NCBI GenBank assembly: GCA_003635265.1
Contig: PYIZ01000039.1
Span: 1 to 64,000 of the forward strand
Source of the DNA: Candidatus Poribacteria bacterium
Lineage (GTDB): Bacteria; Poribacteria; WGA-4E; PCPOR2b
DNA: 64,000 nucleotides
Direction: 5' to 3'
Below the pieces are notes generated by a model, which made no database searches, had not been told where the DNA came from, and worked only from the letters and a program-made list of their open reading frames with translations. The translations under genes were made by a program, and so were the position numbers. The number at the start of each line of letters is the position of its first letter. The stretch's first letter is position 1. This document shows positions 34,825-43,576 of this stretch, piece after piece.

Positions 34825-35226
34825 TGGGATTGTCCTTTCGGTCTTTCGTTTGCCTGTTCGATAGGGTGTGGGAAGCACCACCGTGCGGTGGTGTCGAACC
34901 TTCCCACCGAAAGACAAGACAAGTATACCATATTTCTCCTGCAATTTCAATGCTAAAGCAGTCTGTAGAGGCTGCGCCCCAACTGCTCCAAGCCTAAAGG
35001 ATTGGGATTTAGACCTAAAGGTTTTTTCGTTAATAATAACTCGAGTTGTCGCCTTTTCACAGGTTGGGGAACCCTGATTTCATTGAGGACAGACTCTACG
35101 CCACGAGGGTGTTGAAGCATTTTATTCTAACATGCCACAAAGTCAAGTAAGGATGATACTTTGTATCAACTGTGCAAGTTCTCACCGGTATTACACACTA
35201 TGCAGTAAGCATAAGGAGATAACACA
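34825..35226. other. Intergenic region between tnpB and the selenoprotein gene
   Basis: 402 bases. The tnpB frame remains open upstream to 34950, without family similarity. It contains the 34988-35006 hairpin related to IS605 ends and an AAGGAG at 35213-35218 that serves the next gene. Nothing else was identified. Confidence 0.6.
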
Positions 35227-36429
35227 ATGAAAACATTACAGATTGGGATTTTCATCCTTATTTTGATAAGTAGTCTGAGTGCTAATGAAGCCCCGATAAA
35301 TAATGACAGCAGAATCATGCTCAATCTTGATGCTGCATCAGAAGTGTTCGTCAATGCTTTTATTGACCCAATTGAGTTTACGCGATACGATTTTCACGTT
35401 GAATGGGACACATTGGCGAATCTACGAGCCGCCGAACCAGAAAAGCAGCACACCGCGTCGGTTTTCCGCGCTTTCCTGCCGAAAGGTCCTGTTTCCGTTG
35501 GTGAACTCTGGAAAATTGAGCCATAAGACGGTATCCTAGCGTTACTTAAACAACTCCACCCCAATCCACAGATGGATATGGTGATTGACTCAGGAGATTC
35601 CCGAGGTGCGTGGGCGTGTCTGCGCGCTTACAATGCACAATTCGCTGAAATCGCGTTTCGCATCCATGCACATTTTGTCCTTAAAGATGGTTTTTTCACT
35701 CCCTCACAATTTGCAGGTAAACTGATTATCGCGCGTAACGACGGGAAAATCGCTTTCTTCCAAATGCACGTTCCTGAAGGAACATTGAACTTTGATGTTG
35801 GTTGGGAACACGAAGATCACCAGTGGACCATCGGAGACAGCGGGTTTTGCCCAAGAATGGAACTCCTCGCAGGGACACAAAACAACCAGACGCAATTTGC
35901 TGTCAGTATTTCCCAAGAAGAGGTTGAGCGCAAATTAATCATACAGTTCTACAAGTCACAGCAAATCAACTGGATGGCAATGGACAAAGCGTTGGAGATG
36001 GCACAAATGCTGCAGAAGCCGATTCACGCGGTTGCGGTAGATGGCCCGCTTGATGACGAGTCCTGCTGAGGGAGCGGAAAAGGCTTGAGGGCAGTTGTCC
36101 TCTCCGACAAGCGAATTATTGAGTTCCTAAACGCAATCTTCATCAATACTTGGGTACTCAATACAGATATGAAACGACTCCGCGATGCGCACGGGATGGA
36201 CGCTATCTCCCCTTTGGCGCGGGCAATCATTCAAGGAAGGAAACAATACTCTCCCGTAGATTGTCTGGTTATCTCACCTGAACTTGAACTTTTGGGGCGG
36301 CAGCCGGTAAATGAACTTGCTTCAGGGAGACGCAGAGAAACCAAAATCAAGAGTTATCACGCATTTCTGGTTGAGGCATTAGCAGGAAAACACCCCGGAT
36401 TGAAGGAGGATAACCCGATGTCCCGGTAA
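35227..36429 (+). CDS. Probable selenoprotein with C-terminal C-U redox motif (one nonsense codon upstream)
   Basis: One reading frame of 401 codons, interrupted by TAA at 35524-35526 and TGA at 36067-36069. AAGGAG at 35213 supports the ATG; signal peptide MKTLQIGIFILILISSLSA. The text runs on sensibly across both stops: VGELWKIEP-DGILALLKQLHP, and DGPLDDESC-[TGA]-GSGKGLRAVVLSD. I recall similar marine/poribacterial proteins with SCUGSG at this point followed by LRxxxLSxxxIIxLLNxxF, i.e. a Cys-Sec pair in a thioredoxin-like C-terminal domain. The TGA is therefore best read as selenocysteine, while TAA looks like a single-base nonsense mutation or sequence error at a Gln/Glu/Lys codon. Central part is probably a beta-rich domain (FFQMHVPEGTLNFDVGW). 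Exported; role likely redox chemistry of envelope or metal/arsenic/mercury compounds, unproven. No sel genes in the window. Confidence 0.78.
36070..36112 (+). promoter_or_regulatory. Candidate bacterial SECIS hairpin
   Basis: Directly after the UGA, GCTT (36083-36086) can pair with AAGC (36109-36112) and GAGG (36087-36090) with CCTC (36099-36102), leaving loop GCAGTTGT, with a 3' bulge. The loop lies about 21 bases from the UGA, as bacterial SECIS elements require. The stem is short and was drawn by eye, so it is only a candidate. Confidence 0.45.
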
Positions 36430-36540
36430 CCGAGCCTAGAAAATCCTTCCTGTGCATGTTGTTATAATTTAATCCAAGAAATGACGTGGCTGATATTGAT
36501 TAGAGATCACAGAAGAAATCAGGCTTATGGCGGAATCAAG

Positions 36541-37011
36541 CTATAACCGCCGCAAGAGTGCTGATAGAAAGATTACGATTAGTCCCAAAATGAGCGTCAA
36601 ATTCAGCCACGGTGCGGGACGCTTCTGAATCGGTGCGAAAACGGGATAGGGAAACGTCAGCAACACGCCAAAGGTAAATATGACAAAAACGATAAAGAGT
36701 TTAACCCCCAATACAATGATATATGTGGATAGATTCTCAACAGGTTCTTTGGGAGCATCTTGGGACAGGGAACCCGTTGATCTCAGGAAGGCGATAAAAT
36801 TGTAGACACCTGAAAACAGAATTGTCAGCAACGCACTCCAGATAACAATCCTGAATCGGCGAAATGCTGCCTCTAGGATTTTGGGGCGCTGGTCTTCAGG
36901 AAGCACTTTGATGGCGGGCAGCAGAATAACACGAAGAAAGAAAAAGCCGCCAATCAGCAGCACAACCGATCCGACGTGAATCCATTGTATCAAAGCGGGT
37001 AGGAATGTCAT
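36541..37011 (-). CDS. CopD-like four-helix membrane protein
   Basis: 156 residues with four transmembrane helices. The first helix has WIHVGSVVLLIGGFFFLRVILLP, with His and the conserved Gly/Arg of the CopD/copper-export and related heme-binding membrane families; helix 3 has LGVKLFIVFVIFTFG. Proteins of this type move copper or support respiratory heme enzymes. No copper-binding CopC partner is adjacent. The start has no strong ribosome-binding site. Probably inner membrane. Confidence 0.7.
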   Translation of the reverse strand: MTFLPALIQWIHVGSVVLLIGGFFFLRVILLPAIKVLPEDQRPKILEAAFRRFRIVIWSALLTILFSGVYNFIAFLRSTGSLSQDAPKEPVENLSTYIIVLGVKLFIVFVIFTFGVLLTFPYPVFAPIQKRPAPWLNLTLILGLIVIFLSALLRRL

Positions 37012-37050
37012 AGGTATCTGATAAGTTGAATCAAGCTTACCGTGAATAAA

Positions 37051-38277
37051 TCATCGCTGTATCGGCACTTGTCTGCGTTGTCCCCAGCACCCGATTACGC
37101 CTGCGCCGAGAAGTAGCAGTAGTCCCATTGCCCAAAACATCGGTGAGAAGTTAAGCCAGTGAATCAGGAATCCCCCCAAGATAGGACCTGCAACCTTACC
37201 AGCATTTTTGAGTGTGCCGATGAGCCCCATCCCTGCACCGATGTGTAGTGCACTGATTTGCGTGGATACGAGTGCTACCGTGGATGGAAAGATAAGAGCT
37301 TGTGCAGCACCAATCAACACCGCCAACGCCATCAAGCCCAAAATACCGTGTGTCAACGTAATCAACGGGAGCGCAATTCCTGCGAGAACCATTCCCAAAC
37401 ATATTGCCCCAAAATATCCCAAGCGATCGCCAATCCTGCCTCCAACGGGCTTTAACACCATGTGCACTCCCTCCTGCACCGAAAAAAAAGCCCCTACCAA
37501 GGCGACGCTAATCCCTGTAGAAAGAGCATAGATAGGCAGAAATGCTTTGACAGCGTAGAGCGCAACAAACACAGTTGCTTCTAGCCCACCCGATAACCAG
37601 ACGGATGGCGTATGTGTGCCGGACTTTAGGGCATGGACAATCTGCTGACCAATTGGGGGACGGATAGCTTTGACGCGTGGCGCAGGCTCTGAGAGTAATA
37701 GAATCGGGACAAAAGCGAGGCAACTGAACAATCCGATGATGGTAAAAACAGTGACAGGACTCACTCCTGTTGCCAATAGCCAGCCCGCAGCCGCCGGTCC
37801 GACAATATAGCCCGCGCTACGAGCCATGCCGAACCAGCCCAACTTCTCCGCCAGTCGTTCTTTTACTCCTTCCGCCACGAAGGCGAGCGTTACAGGACCG
37901 TAAATGGCTGTGGCTAACCCGTGGATAATGCGTATGCCAAATAGTTCTGCCGGGGTATGAACAAAGCGATACAGAAAGGGCATACCGGCGAAAAAAATAG
38001 TTCCAGCAATCAGCCACCAGCGGCGTCCCCAGCGGTCAGAAAGTATCCCAATCCCTGGTTTGAGAACCATGCCAGTCAGGGTAGAAACGGAGACAATAAA
38101 CCCAAGGAACGCATCGGTCGCTCCCAGCGTCATTGCGAAGATTGGCAGGAGCGGTGTCTTTCCCATCTGATAGGCGGATCGCACAATGAAATCAGCACCC
38201 GTGATACTAATGAAATTGAGTGGGCGCTTCATTACCATATCTAAGGTAGGGATGTGAAAATTAAACTGGCGCATCAA
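37051..38277 (-). CDS. MFS transporter
   Basis: 408 residues, 12 predicted transmembrane helices. The MFS motif A between helices 2 and 3 is GILSDRWGRRWW, and a partial repeat lies between helices 8 and 9 (GGRIGDRLGYFG). Pattern matches DHA1-type multidrug or small-molecule exporters. The start is uncertain: no ribosome-binding site before 38277, and in-frame ATGs at 38238 and 38232 are possible. Ends about 40 bases before the CopD-like gene, so they may be co-transcribed. Substrate unknown. Confidence 0.9.
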   Translation of the reverse strand: MMRQFNFHIPTLDMVMKRPLNFISITGADFIVRSAYQMGKTPLLPIFAMTLGATDAFLGFIVSVSTLTGMVLKPGIGILSDRWGRRWWLIAGTIFFAGMPFLYRFVHTPAELFGIRIIHGLATAIYGPVTLAFVAEGVKERLAEKLGWFGMARSAGYIVGPAAAGWLLATGVSPVTVFTIIGLFSCLAFVPILLLSEPAPRVKAIRPPIGQQIVHALKSGTHTPSVWLSGGLEATVFVALYAVKAFLPIYALSTGISVALVGAFFSVQEGVHMVLKPVGGRIGDRLGYFGAICLGMVLAGIALPLITLTHGILGLMALAVLIGAAQALIFPSTVALVSTQISALHIGAGMGLIGTLKNAGKVAGPILGGFLIHWLNFSPMFWAMGLLLLLGAGVIGCWGQRRQVPIQR

Positions 38278-38300
38278 TAAAGATAAAAAATTTGTGCGAT

Positions 38301-38618
38301 TTAATCAGTCAGATGAGAAATAGGAGGCTGATGCTGACAGGTCGGGATGGTTTTAAGTTTCTCCCCCAGAGCATCCTTTGCAACTTCAAGGTTATAATGG
38401 GCTTGCAGGTTGGACCACAGAGAATCAGAAACCCCAAAGTAGCGAGAAAGAAGTAATGCTGTCTCTGCCGATATACGCCGCTGTTCTTTGATAATCGCTG
38501 TAATCCGATTCGCCGGCACACCAATATCCTTTGCTAACCGATAGGGAGTAATTCCCATCGGTTTTAGAAATTCTTCTCTTAAGATTTCGCCCGGATGAGT
38601 TGGTTGAATAACAGACAT
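38301..38618 (-). CDS. higA: HigA-type antitoxin
   Basis: About 105 residues from the ATG at 38618 with AAGGAG seven bases upstream; MSVIQPTHPGEILREEFL is the standard start of the HigA/VapI helix-turn-helix antitoxins. The HTH is ITPYRLAKDIGVPANRITAIIKEQRRIS, followed by LSRYFGVSDSLWSNLQAHYNL. Binds and neutralises HigB and represses the operon. Ends RTIPTCQHQPPIS-like tail. In higBA the antitoxin follows the toxin, as here. Confidence 0.93.
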   Translation of the reverse strand: MSVIQPTHPGEILREEFLKPMGITPYRLAKDIGVPANRITAIIKEQRRISAETALLLSRYFGVSDSLWSNLQAHYNLEVAKDALGEKLKTIPTCQHQPPISHLTD

Positions 38619-38635
38619 TTTTCGCTCCTTGGGCA

Positions 38636-38917
38636 CTAGTGATAATCAACAATTTCTACGTTGTAGGCGTTACCATTCCTGAACTCAAAGCAAACACGCC
38701 ATTGACGATTAATACGGATACTATATTGGTCTTGCCTATCGCCTCTCAATTTCTCGAGCCGATTAGCAGGTGGTACACTTAGGTCCGCTAACTGATTTGC
38801 TGCATGCAGATAATTCAGTTTTCTTAGTGCCACGGAAGCTAAATTCCGCCATTCGGGCGCAACTCCGCTGCGATTAAAGAGGCGCTTCGTTTTTTCACAG
38901 TTGAAGGACTCAATCAT
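38636..38917 (-). CDS. higB: HigB-type toxin (RelE superfamily)
   Basis: 93 residues; MIESFNCEKTKRLFNR, a central ALRKLNYLHAANQLADL helix, NRLEKLRGDRQDQYSIRINRQWRVCFEFR, and ENAYNVEIVDYH-type end are the HigB mRNA interferase pattern, with the conserved Arg and His of the RNA-cutting site. The antitoxin start lies 17 bases after its stop. Cuts mRNA at the ribosome when antitoxin is degraded. Confidence 0.93.
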   Translation of the reverse strand: MIESFNCEKTKRLFNRSGVAPEWRNLASVALRKLNYLHAANQLADLSVPPANRLEKLRGDRQDQYSIRINRQWRVCFEFRNGNAYNVEIVDYH

Positions 38918-39054
38918 AAGAGTAATGTATTATACCATAGTTATGTCACCCATAACTATGAGTATAGAGAACATATGTACTTCAACAAGCGGGTGCCAGT
39001 GTGGGGAATCTTCTTTAAATATCCGCTAGTAGAGATGCATTAATCTTGATATTT

Positions 39055-42000
39055 TTAGGTCACAATGGCTGGCAAACTAGCTTCGCTGATAAGGTTGTTA
39101 AAAGCAGCGACATCTTCCTCAACCACTGACTGGAGTTGATTCAGTTGGGCATCGATCTGGTCTGACAACTCTTCAAAGAGCTCATACGCCTGTTTCGGCG
39201 GGGCGAAGTCAGCAACTGACACGACACTAATCAACCCAGCGAGCTTACCGATTAACATGGTAGGCAGCCGAAGTCTATCACCGATGGTATCCGCTCCGGT
39301 CTGTATCAACTCTCCTTCGATGGCTTTCAGCTTTTCCTGTAAGGCGTCAGCAGCTTCACAGATTGCTTCGGCGTTGGTATCCTCCCCGGCATCTACGCGT
39401 TTCTTCCACTCATCTGCCTGTCGTTGTATGCGGCGGAGTTGGTTGATCGCTTCATGTGTCTCTGACAACTTATCACGAATCTGGCTCCATAGCTCAAACT
39501 GGGCATCAAAGTCCGCTTGACTAGCAGTTACTCGTGGATCTTTGCAAATCTCGAAGGTTTGCGTCTGCTTTTGCTCACCAACCTTGAGTCGAACCTGATA
39601 GGTTCCCGGCGAGGCGAGCGGTCCATTCTTCGGCTTATCTGGCGACTCATCCTGCTTGTCGATTCGCGGTTCCGTTATCGCTTCCGAATCTGAATAGCAC
39701 ATATCCCACACAAAGCGGTTCAACCCCGGTTGCGCTGGAATGTAGCGGTCTGCCTCATCCGAGTTTGCTTCATCATCTTCGGCGTCATCGGTGTCCTCTG
39801 GTTTAGTGTTGAATGTTTTGATTTCTGTTCCGTTAGCGTTGAGGAACGTGAGTTCAACGGAATCGTCGGGTGTATCTCCCAAGAGGTAGTAGACGATAAC
39901 GCCCTGCGGTGGTCCTTCTCCGGCGTCAAGGAATCTGCGGGTGCGTTCCCCTTCAGGCGATTTTTCCAGATAGAAGGTTGCGGCGGCACCCAACCCCATC
40001 AGATAGTTCTTTCCTGTTTCGCTACGGAACATTCCCGCACCCCATTGTAGCCAGCGGCGATAGGTGGCACGAGGCTCAAACAGGTGGGATGAAGCCTGTG
40101 CTGCCTCTTCTGCCATTTGGCGTAGTGGTGTTACATCGTCCAAAATCCAGAAGGATCTACCGTGCGTGCCGGCGACCAGATCCCCGTCCTTGATCTTTAG
40201 GTCGTAGACCGGGACAACCGGGAGATTGTTCTGCAAGCGACACCAATTCTTTCCATCGTTCAACGAAATGTAAATTCCTGTTTCCGTGCCGACATAGAGG
40301 AGACCTGACCGAACTGGATCTTCTCGAATCACGCGGGTAATCTCACCATCGGGGAAACTCCCACTGATTGTATGCCACGTCTGCCCATAATCGTCTGTCT
40401 TGTAAAGGTAGGGTTGATAATCATCCAGTTTGTATCGGGTAACGGCTACATACGCCGTCGCTGGGTCGTGTGGGGAGGCTTCGATATTGCTGATCAACGA
40501 CCACTCAAGCAGGTCCGGCGGGGTGATATTTTCCCAACGCTGTCCTCCATCTCTGGAGATATGGATCAAGCCATCATCGCTGCCAGCCCAAAAGACGCCG
40601 GGCTCGTGTGAAGATTCAACAAAGGCGTACACCGTTGCGTAATGCTCCGCGCCGCTGGCATCTTTCGTGATGGGGCCCCCTGATGGTCCCAGTTTCGTTA
40701 CATCATTACGGGTCAGATCCGGGCTAATCGGTTCCCAACTGCTGCCTTCGTCCGTCGAGCGGAAAATTATATTGCCCGCTGCATACAGGACGTTCGGATC
40801 GTGAGATGAGAACGCAATAGGGAACGTCCAAGAGAAGCGATACTTAAGATCTTTCGGTCCCAAGCCGATATACTCTTCGGGCCAAACGTTGACCAATCGA
40901 ATCTGACGGGTGTGATGATCGTAACGCTGGAGCACCCCACTTCCCCCCGGTGAGCTGCCTATCGCACCGATATAGGCGATATCGGGGTTGTCGGGGTGAA
41001 CCACAATGTCACCGCTCTCACCGGTGCCAACTGGATAACAATCGACCCAGTGGATACCGCCATATTCGCTGGCGCTTGGGGCACAGATACTGGAGTTATC
41101 CTGCTGTGTAGCGTAGACGCGGTAGGGGAATCGGTTGTCGGTGTCGATGCGATAGAACTGCGAGGTGAGTTGGTTGTAGATAGTTGTCCAGCTATCGCCT
41201 CCGTTGAACGAGACACATGCACCGCCGTCATTGCCTTCGATCATGCGCCGCGGGTTGTTGGGATCGATCCACAAATCGTGATTATCCCCGTGCGGCGTGG
41301 TAATCTCCGTGAACGTATGTCCTCCATCGGTTGACTTCCACATCTTGAGGTTCAGGATGTACACAGTATCCGGATCTTGTGGGTCAGCGAAGATGTGGCA
41401 GTAATAAAAGGGGCGATGCCACAGGTCGCGGTTAGCTGTCAACAGTTCCCACGTTTCGCCGCCATCGTCGGAACGGTGCAGACCGCCCTTCTCCGCTTCG
41501 ACGATTGCCCAGACCCGATCGGATTGGGCGGGAGAGGCAGCGACACCAATCTTGCCGATAAGACCCTTGGGAAGGCCCGGTTTATTCGTGATTTCCTCCC
41601 AACTGTCGCCGCCATCGGTTGATTTGTAAAAGCTGCTATCGGGTCCACCGCTCGACAGTTCCCAAAAATTACGATAGGTTTCCCATATCGCCGCGTAGAG
41701 AATGCGAGGGTTGTTCGGATCCATTGCCAGATCAACCGCGCCCGCTTTTTCGCTGCGAAACAGGATATTTTCCCAAGTTGCCCCACCATCTTTGGAACGA
41801 AAGACACCGCGTTCTTCGTTTGGTCCGAAGGCATGGCCCAAGGCTGCCACATAGACCAGATCGGGGTTCTGCGGATGAATGCGAATTTTGCCGATATGAC
41901 GGGTCTCCTTTAAGCCAACATTTTCCCAAGTTTTACCGCCATCGGTAGACTTGTACACTCCATCGCCGTAGGAGACATCGAGGCGGATAGTGGTTTCGCC

Positions 42001-42267
42001 GGTGCCGGCATAGATAACGTTTGGATCTGCGTCTGCTACCGCGATAGCGCCTACCGCAGCGCTATTGAAGAATCCATCTGAAACGTTTTCCCAGTACGTT
42101 CCGGCATCGTCGGTTTTCCAGACACCACCAGCACACGCGCCAAAGTAGAAGACTGCCGGTTCTGTGGGATGTCCTGCCACAGCAACAACGCGTCCACCTC
42201 TTGGGGGACCAATACAACGCCATTTGAGCGATTGAAACAAATTTGAATCTGGTTGAGAATTGCTCAT
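39055..42267 (-). CDS. Large BNR/sortilin-type beta-propeller protein
   Basis: 1070 residues. Many Asp-box motifs (SxDGGxTW) are spread through the first 700 residues: KTDDAGTYWENV, KSTDGGKTWENV, RSKDGGATWENI, RSDDGGETWELL and others, with the spacing of a Vps10/sortilin-like ten-bladed propeller. The last third is acidic, with a FlgD/Ig-like segment (about 790-850) and a helical coiled-coil tail (EAINQLRRIQRQADEWKKR). No signal peptide is visible at the ATG; AAGGAAAAC precedes it. Family members are often annotated as glycosyl hydrolases, but Asp-boxes are structural, and no catalytic residues can be assigned. Very long for a single gene here. Confidence 0.85.
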   Translation of the reverse strand: MSNSQPDSNLFQSLKWRCIGPPRGGRVVAVAGHPTEPAVFYFGACAGGVWKTDDAGTYWENVSDGFFNSAAVGAIAVADADPNVIYAGTGETTIRLDVSYGDGVYKSTDGGKTWENVGLKETRHIGKIRIHPQNPDLVYVAALGHAFGPNEERGVFRSKDGGATWENILFRSEKAGAVDLAMDPNNPRILYAAIWETYRNFWELSSGGPDSSFYKSTDGGDSWEEITNKPGLPKGLIGKIGVAASPAQSDRVWAIVEAEKGGLHRSDDGGETWELLTANRDLWHRPFYYCHIFADPQDPDTVYILNLKMWKSTDGGHTFTEITTPHGDNHDLWIDPNNPRRMIEGNDGGACVSFNGGDSWTTIYNQLTSQFYRIDTDNRFPYRVYATQQDNSSICAPSASEYGGIHWVDCYPVGTGESGDIVVHPDNPDIAYIGAIGSSPGGSGVLQRYDHHTRQIRLVNVWPEEYIGLGPKDLKYRFSWTFPIAFSSHDPNVLYAAGNIIFRSTDEGSSWEPISPDLTRNDVTKLGPSGGPITKDASGAEHYATVYAFVESSHEPGVFWAGSDDGLIHISRDGGQRWENITPPDLLEWSLISNIEASPHDPATAYVAVTRYKLDDYQPYLYKTDDYGQTWHTISGSFPDGEITRVIREDPVRSGLLYVGTETGIYISLNDGKNWCRLQNNLPVVPVYDLKIKDGDLVAGTHGRSFWILDDVTPLRQMAEEAAQASSHLFEPRATYRRWLQWGAGMFRSETGKNYLMGLGAAATFYLEKSPEGERTRRFLDAGEGPPQGVIVYYLLGDTPDDSVELTFLNANGTEIKTFNTKPEDTDDAEDDEANSDEADRYIPAQPGLNRFVWDMCYSDSEAITEPRIDKQDESPDKPKNGPLASPGTYQVRLKVGEQKQTQTFEICKDPRVTASQADFDAQFELWSQIRDKLSETHEAINQLRRIQRQADEWKKRVDAGEDTNAEAICEAADALQEKLKAIEGELIQTGADTIGDRLRLPTMLIGKLAGLISVVSVADFAPPKQAYELFEELSDQIDAQLNQLQSVVEEDVAAFNNLISEASLPAIVT

Positions 42268-42372
42268 GTTCTGTTTTCCTTCATCGTTGGGTATGAGATT
42301 TTGTCAAAGTATTTATCGAATCTCGCCGAGATGATGCCATTTATCCGTTGTGACTACCCTAGCTTAGGAATC

Positions 42373-42612
42373 CTAATCCGCTTTTTCGTCGAAATCTAAG
42401 GCGACAAATCGGTAACCGATTGTTTTCATCCGTTCCACAATTGTTTCTCGTATCTGAATGGCTCTGTCAAAATCGGCTTCTGCTACCTGTATCCGCACGA
42501 TCTTTCTGTGAGGATAGATTGATGCTTCTGGGATGCCAAGTTCGGATAAACACTGCTCGGCGAGTGTCACCATTTCATCTTCGTTGAGTTTTTGGGTTGT
42601 ATTTGATTTCAT
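42373..42612 (-). CDS. Stand-alone LarE C-terminal domain-like protein
   Basis: About 79 residues from the ATG at 42612, preceded by AAGAAAGTAGATAT. The body (EQCLSELGIPEASIYPHRKIVRIQV, RETIVERMKTIGYRFVALDFD) matches the C-terminal domain of LarE, the ATP pyrophosphatase that donates sulfur to the nickel-pincer cofactor. The PP-loop nucleotide domain (about 200 residues) is absent here and not found nearby, so this is a one-domain derivative, perhaps a separate subunit or regulatory binder. Frame is open upstream to 42723 but without family match. Confidence 0.72.
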   Translation of the reverse strand: MKSNTTQKLNEDEMVTLAEQCLSELGIPEASIYPHRKIVRIQVAEADFDRAIQIRETIVERMKTIGYRFVALDFDEKAD

Positions 42613-42837
42613 ATATCTACTTTCTTTCGAATAATAAAGCCAACTGCTAATTTGGAAAGTGTAGCAGAAATACTGACGGAGATCAATATAAATTTCATTG
42701 CATCGTGGGGGAATAAGTGACAACTTTCTTTCCTTGACAGCGACCCTTCGCTATGCTACACTAGGAAAAGTTGACATCTGTATTGAAATCATTCACTCAC
42801 CGCCCGGCTTTGACACAACGCACAAGGAGTTTCCACC

Positions 42838-43155
42838 ATGAGCATACCAATAGAGATCACGCAGCATCACATCGACACGGGCAAAGTGATGGATGCCTTC
42901 AACTGTGCAATCGCTGTAGGGTTGAAGCAAGAATTCGCCTACGAAATCAGCGTCACAAGTATGATTGTGATCGGGAAGGACGCTTACCGAGCGATGCCTG
43001 AAGTTGTTCGCTGGTTTGGGGATTTCGATAGAGGCAGACCAGTTAAACCAATCACGATTGAGCTTGTTTCATCTGACTGTGATATGGGAACCTATCGTCG
43101 GAAAGGTCGCGAACCGATTCCAATATGCGGCGAGGCAAGTGTGGTTGACTCCTAA
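42838..43155 (+). CDS. Small conserved hypothetical protein
   Basis: 105 residues. Reads MSIPIEITQHHIDTGKVMDAFNC, then a mixed alpha/beta body with FDRGRPVKPITIEL. I recall short phage- and plasmid-type proteins with the same pattern: ThxHIxxG, NCxIA, then a strand and FDxGxPVxP. No signal peptide or motif of function. AAGGAG lies seven bases before the ATG. Isolated on its strand; convergent with the preceding minus gene. Confidence 0.6.
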   Translation: MSIPIEITQHHIDTGKVMDAFNCAIAVGLKQEFAYEISVTSMIVIGKDAYRAMPEVVRWFGDFDRGRPVKPITIELVSSDCDMGTYRRKGREPIPICGEASVVDS

Positions 43156-43576
43156 ATCTATAGCACTAGGCTGCTTGCTTTGGAACTATGTGGGAATAAC
43201 CGTATGTCAACACCTTGCCGAGTAACGGTGTAGCATTTTTGCGACGAGGGTGTGGCACAGTTTCGACAACCGCTTTATAGCATGACACTCCCTCCGAAAT
43301 TACAATTCGTGTAAAAAACAGATGCAAAGTTAGATTGAGAAAGGGTTTTTCCGAAAAAATCGGTTTTGGCACAATCCGCTTCGCACGGTTCAAAATAGCT
43401 TTGGTATCTAAATTGCGTATGGTTGACATACCAAGTGAATTTCGTTTGTCAACGATTGGCGTCGGATTTTATCTAACACTGTTCAAATATCAACGTAACC
43501 TAAACTATCGTGTCAAAAGGTCATGTGTTCAAACCGGATCAGATTCCAACCCCGAAAGGGCATCAAGGAGAAGATC
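43156..43576. other. Intergenic region, repeat-like, possible minus-strand remnant ORF
   Basis: 421 bases. TATGTCAAC (43203-43211) pairs with GTTGACATA (about 43419-43427). A minus-strand frame of 87 codons (43166-43429, KAVVETVPHPRRKNATPLLG) has no convincing start signal and no family I can name. AAGGAG at 43565 belongs to the next gene. Confidence 0.35.

Larger units (their letters stand above)
33563..35006 (-). mobile_element. IS1341-type (tnpB-only) IS200/IS605-family element
   Basis: tnpB with its right-end hairpin but no tnpA. Read on the minus strand, the right end (33563-33595) is an AATCCCAA...TTTAGC...TTGGGAG hairpin followed by TACGTCAA, the classic IS605-family terminus; it lies 15 bases beyond the tnpB stop, where the omega guide RNA would be expected. 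A related CCAAGCC-TAAA-GG-A-TTGG hairpin at 34988-35006 sits upstream and may be the left end or another solo end, so the left boundary is uncertain. Confidence 0.72.

Noticed and set aside
43166-43429. 87-codon minus-strand frame
   Set aside because: No start signal, no family, and it lies in a region with inverted repeats; left as an uncertain note only.
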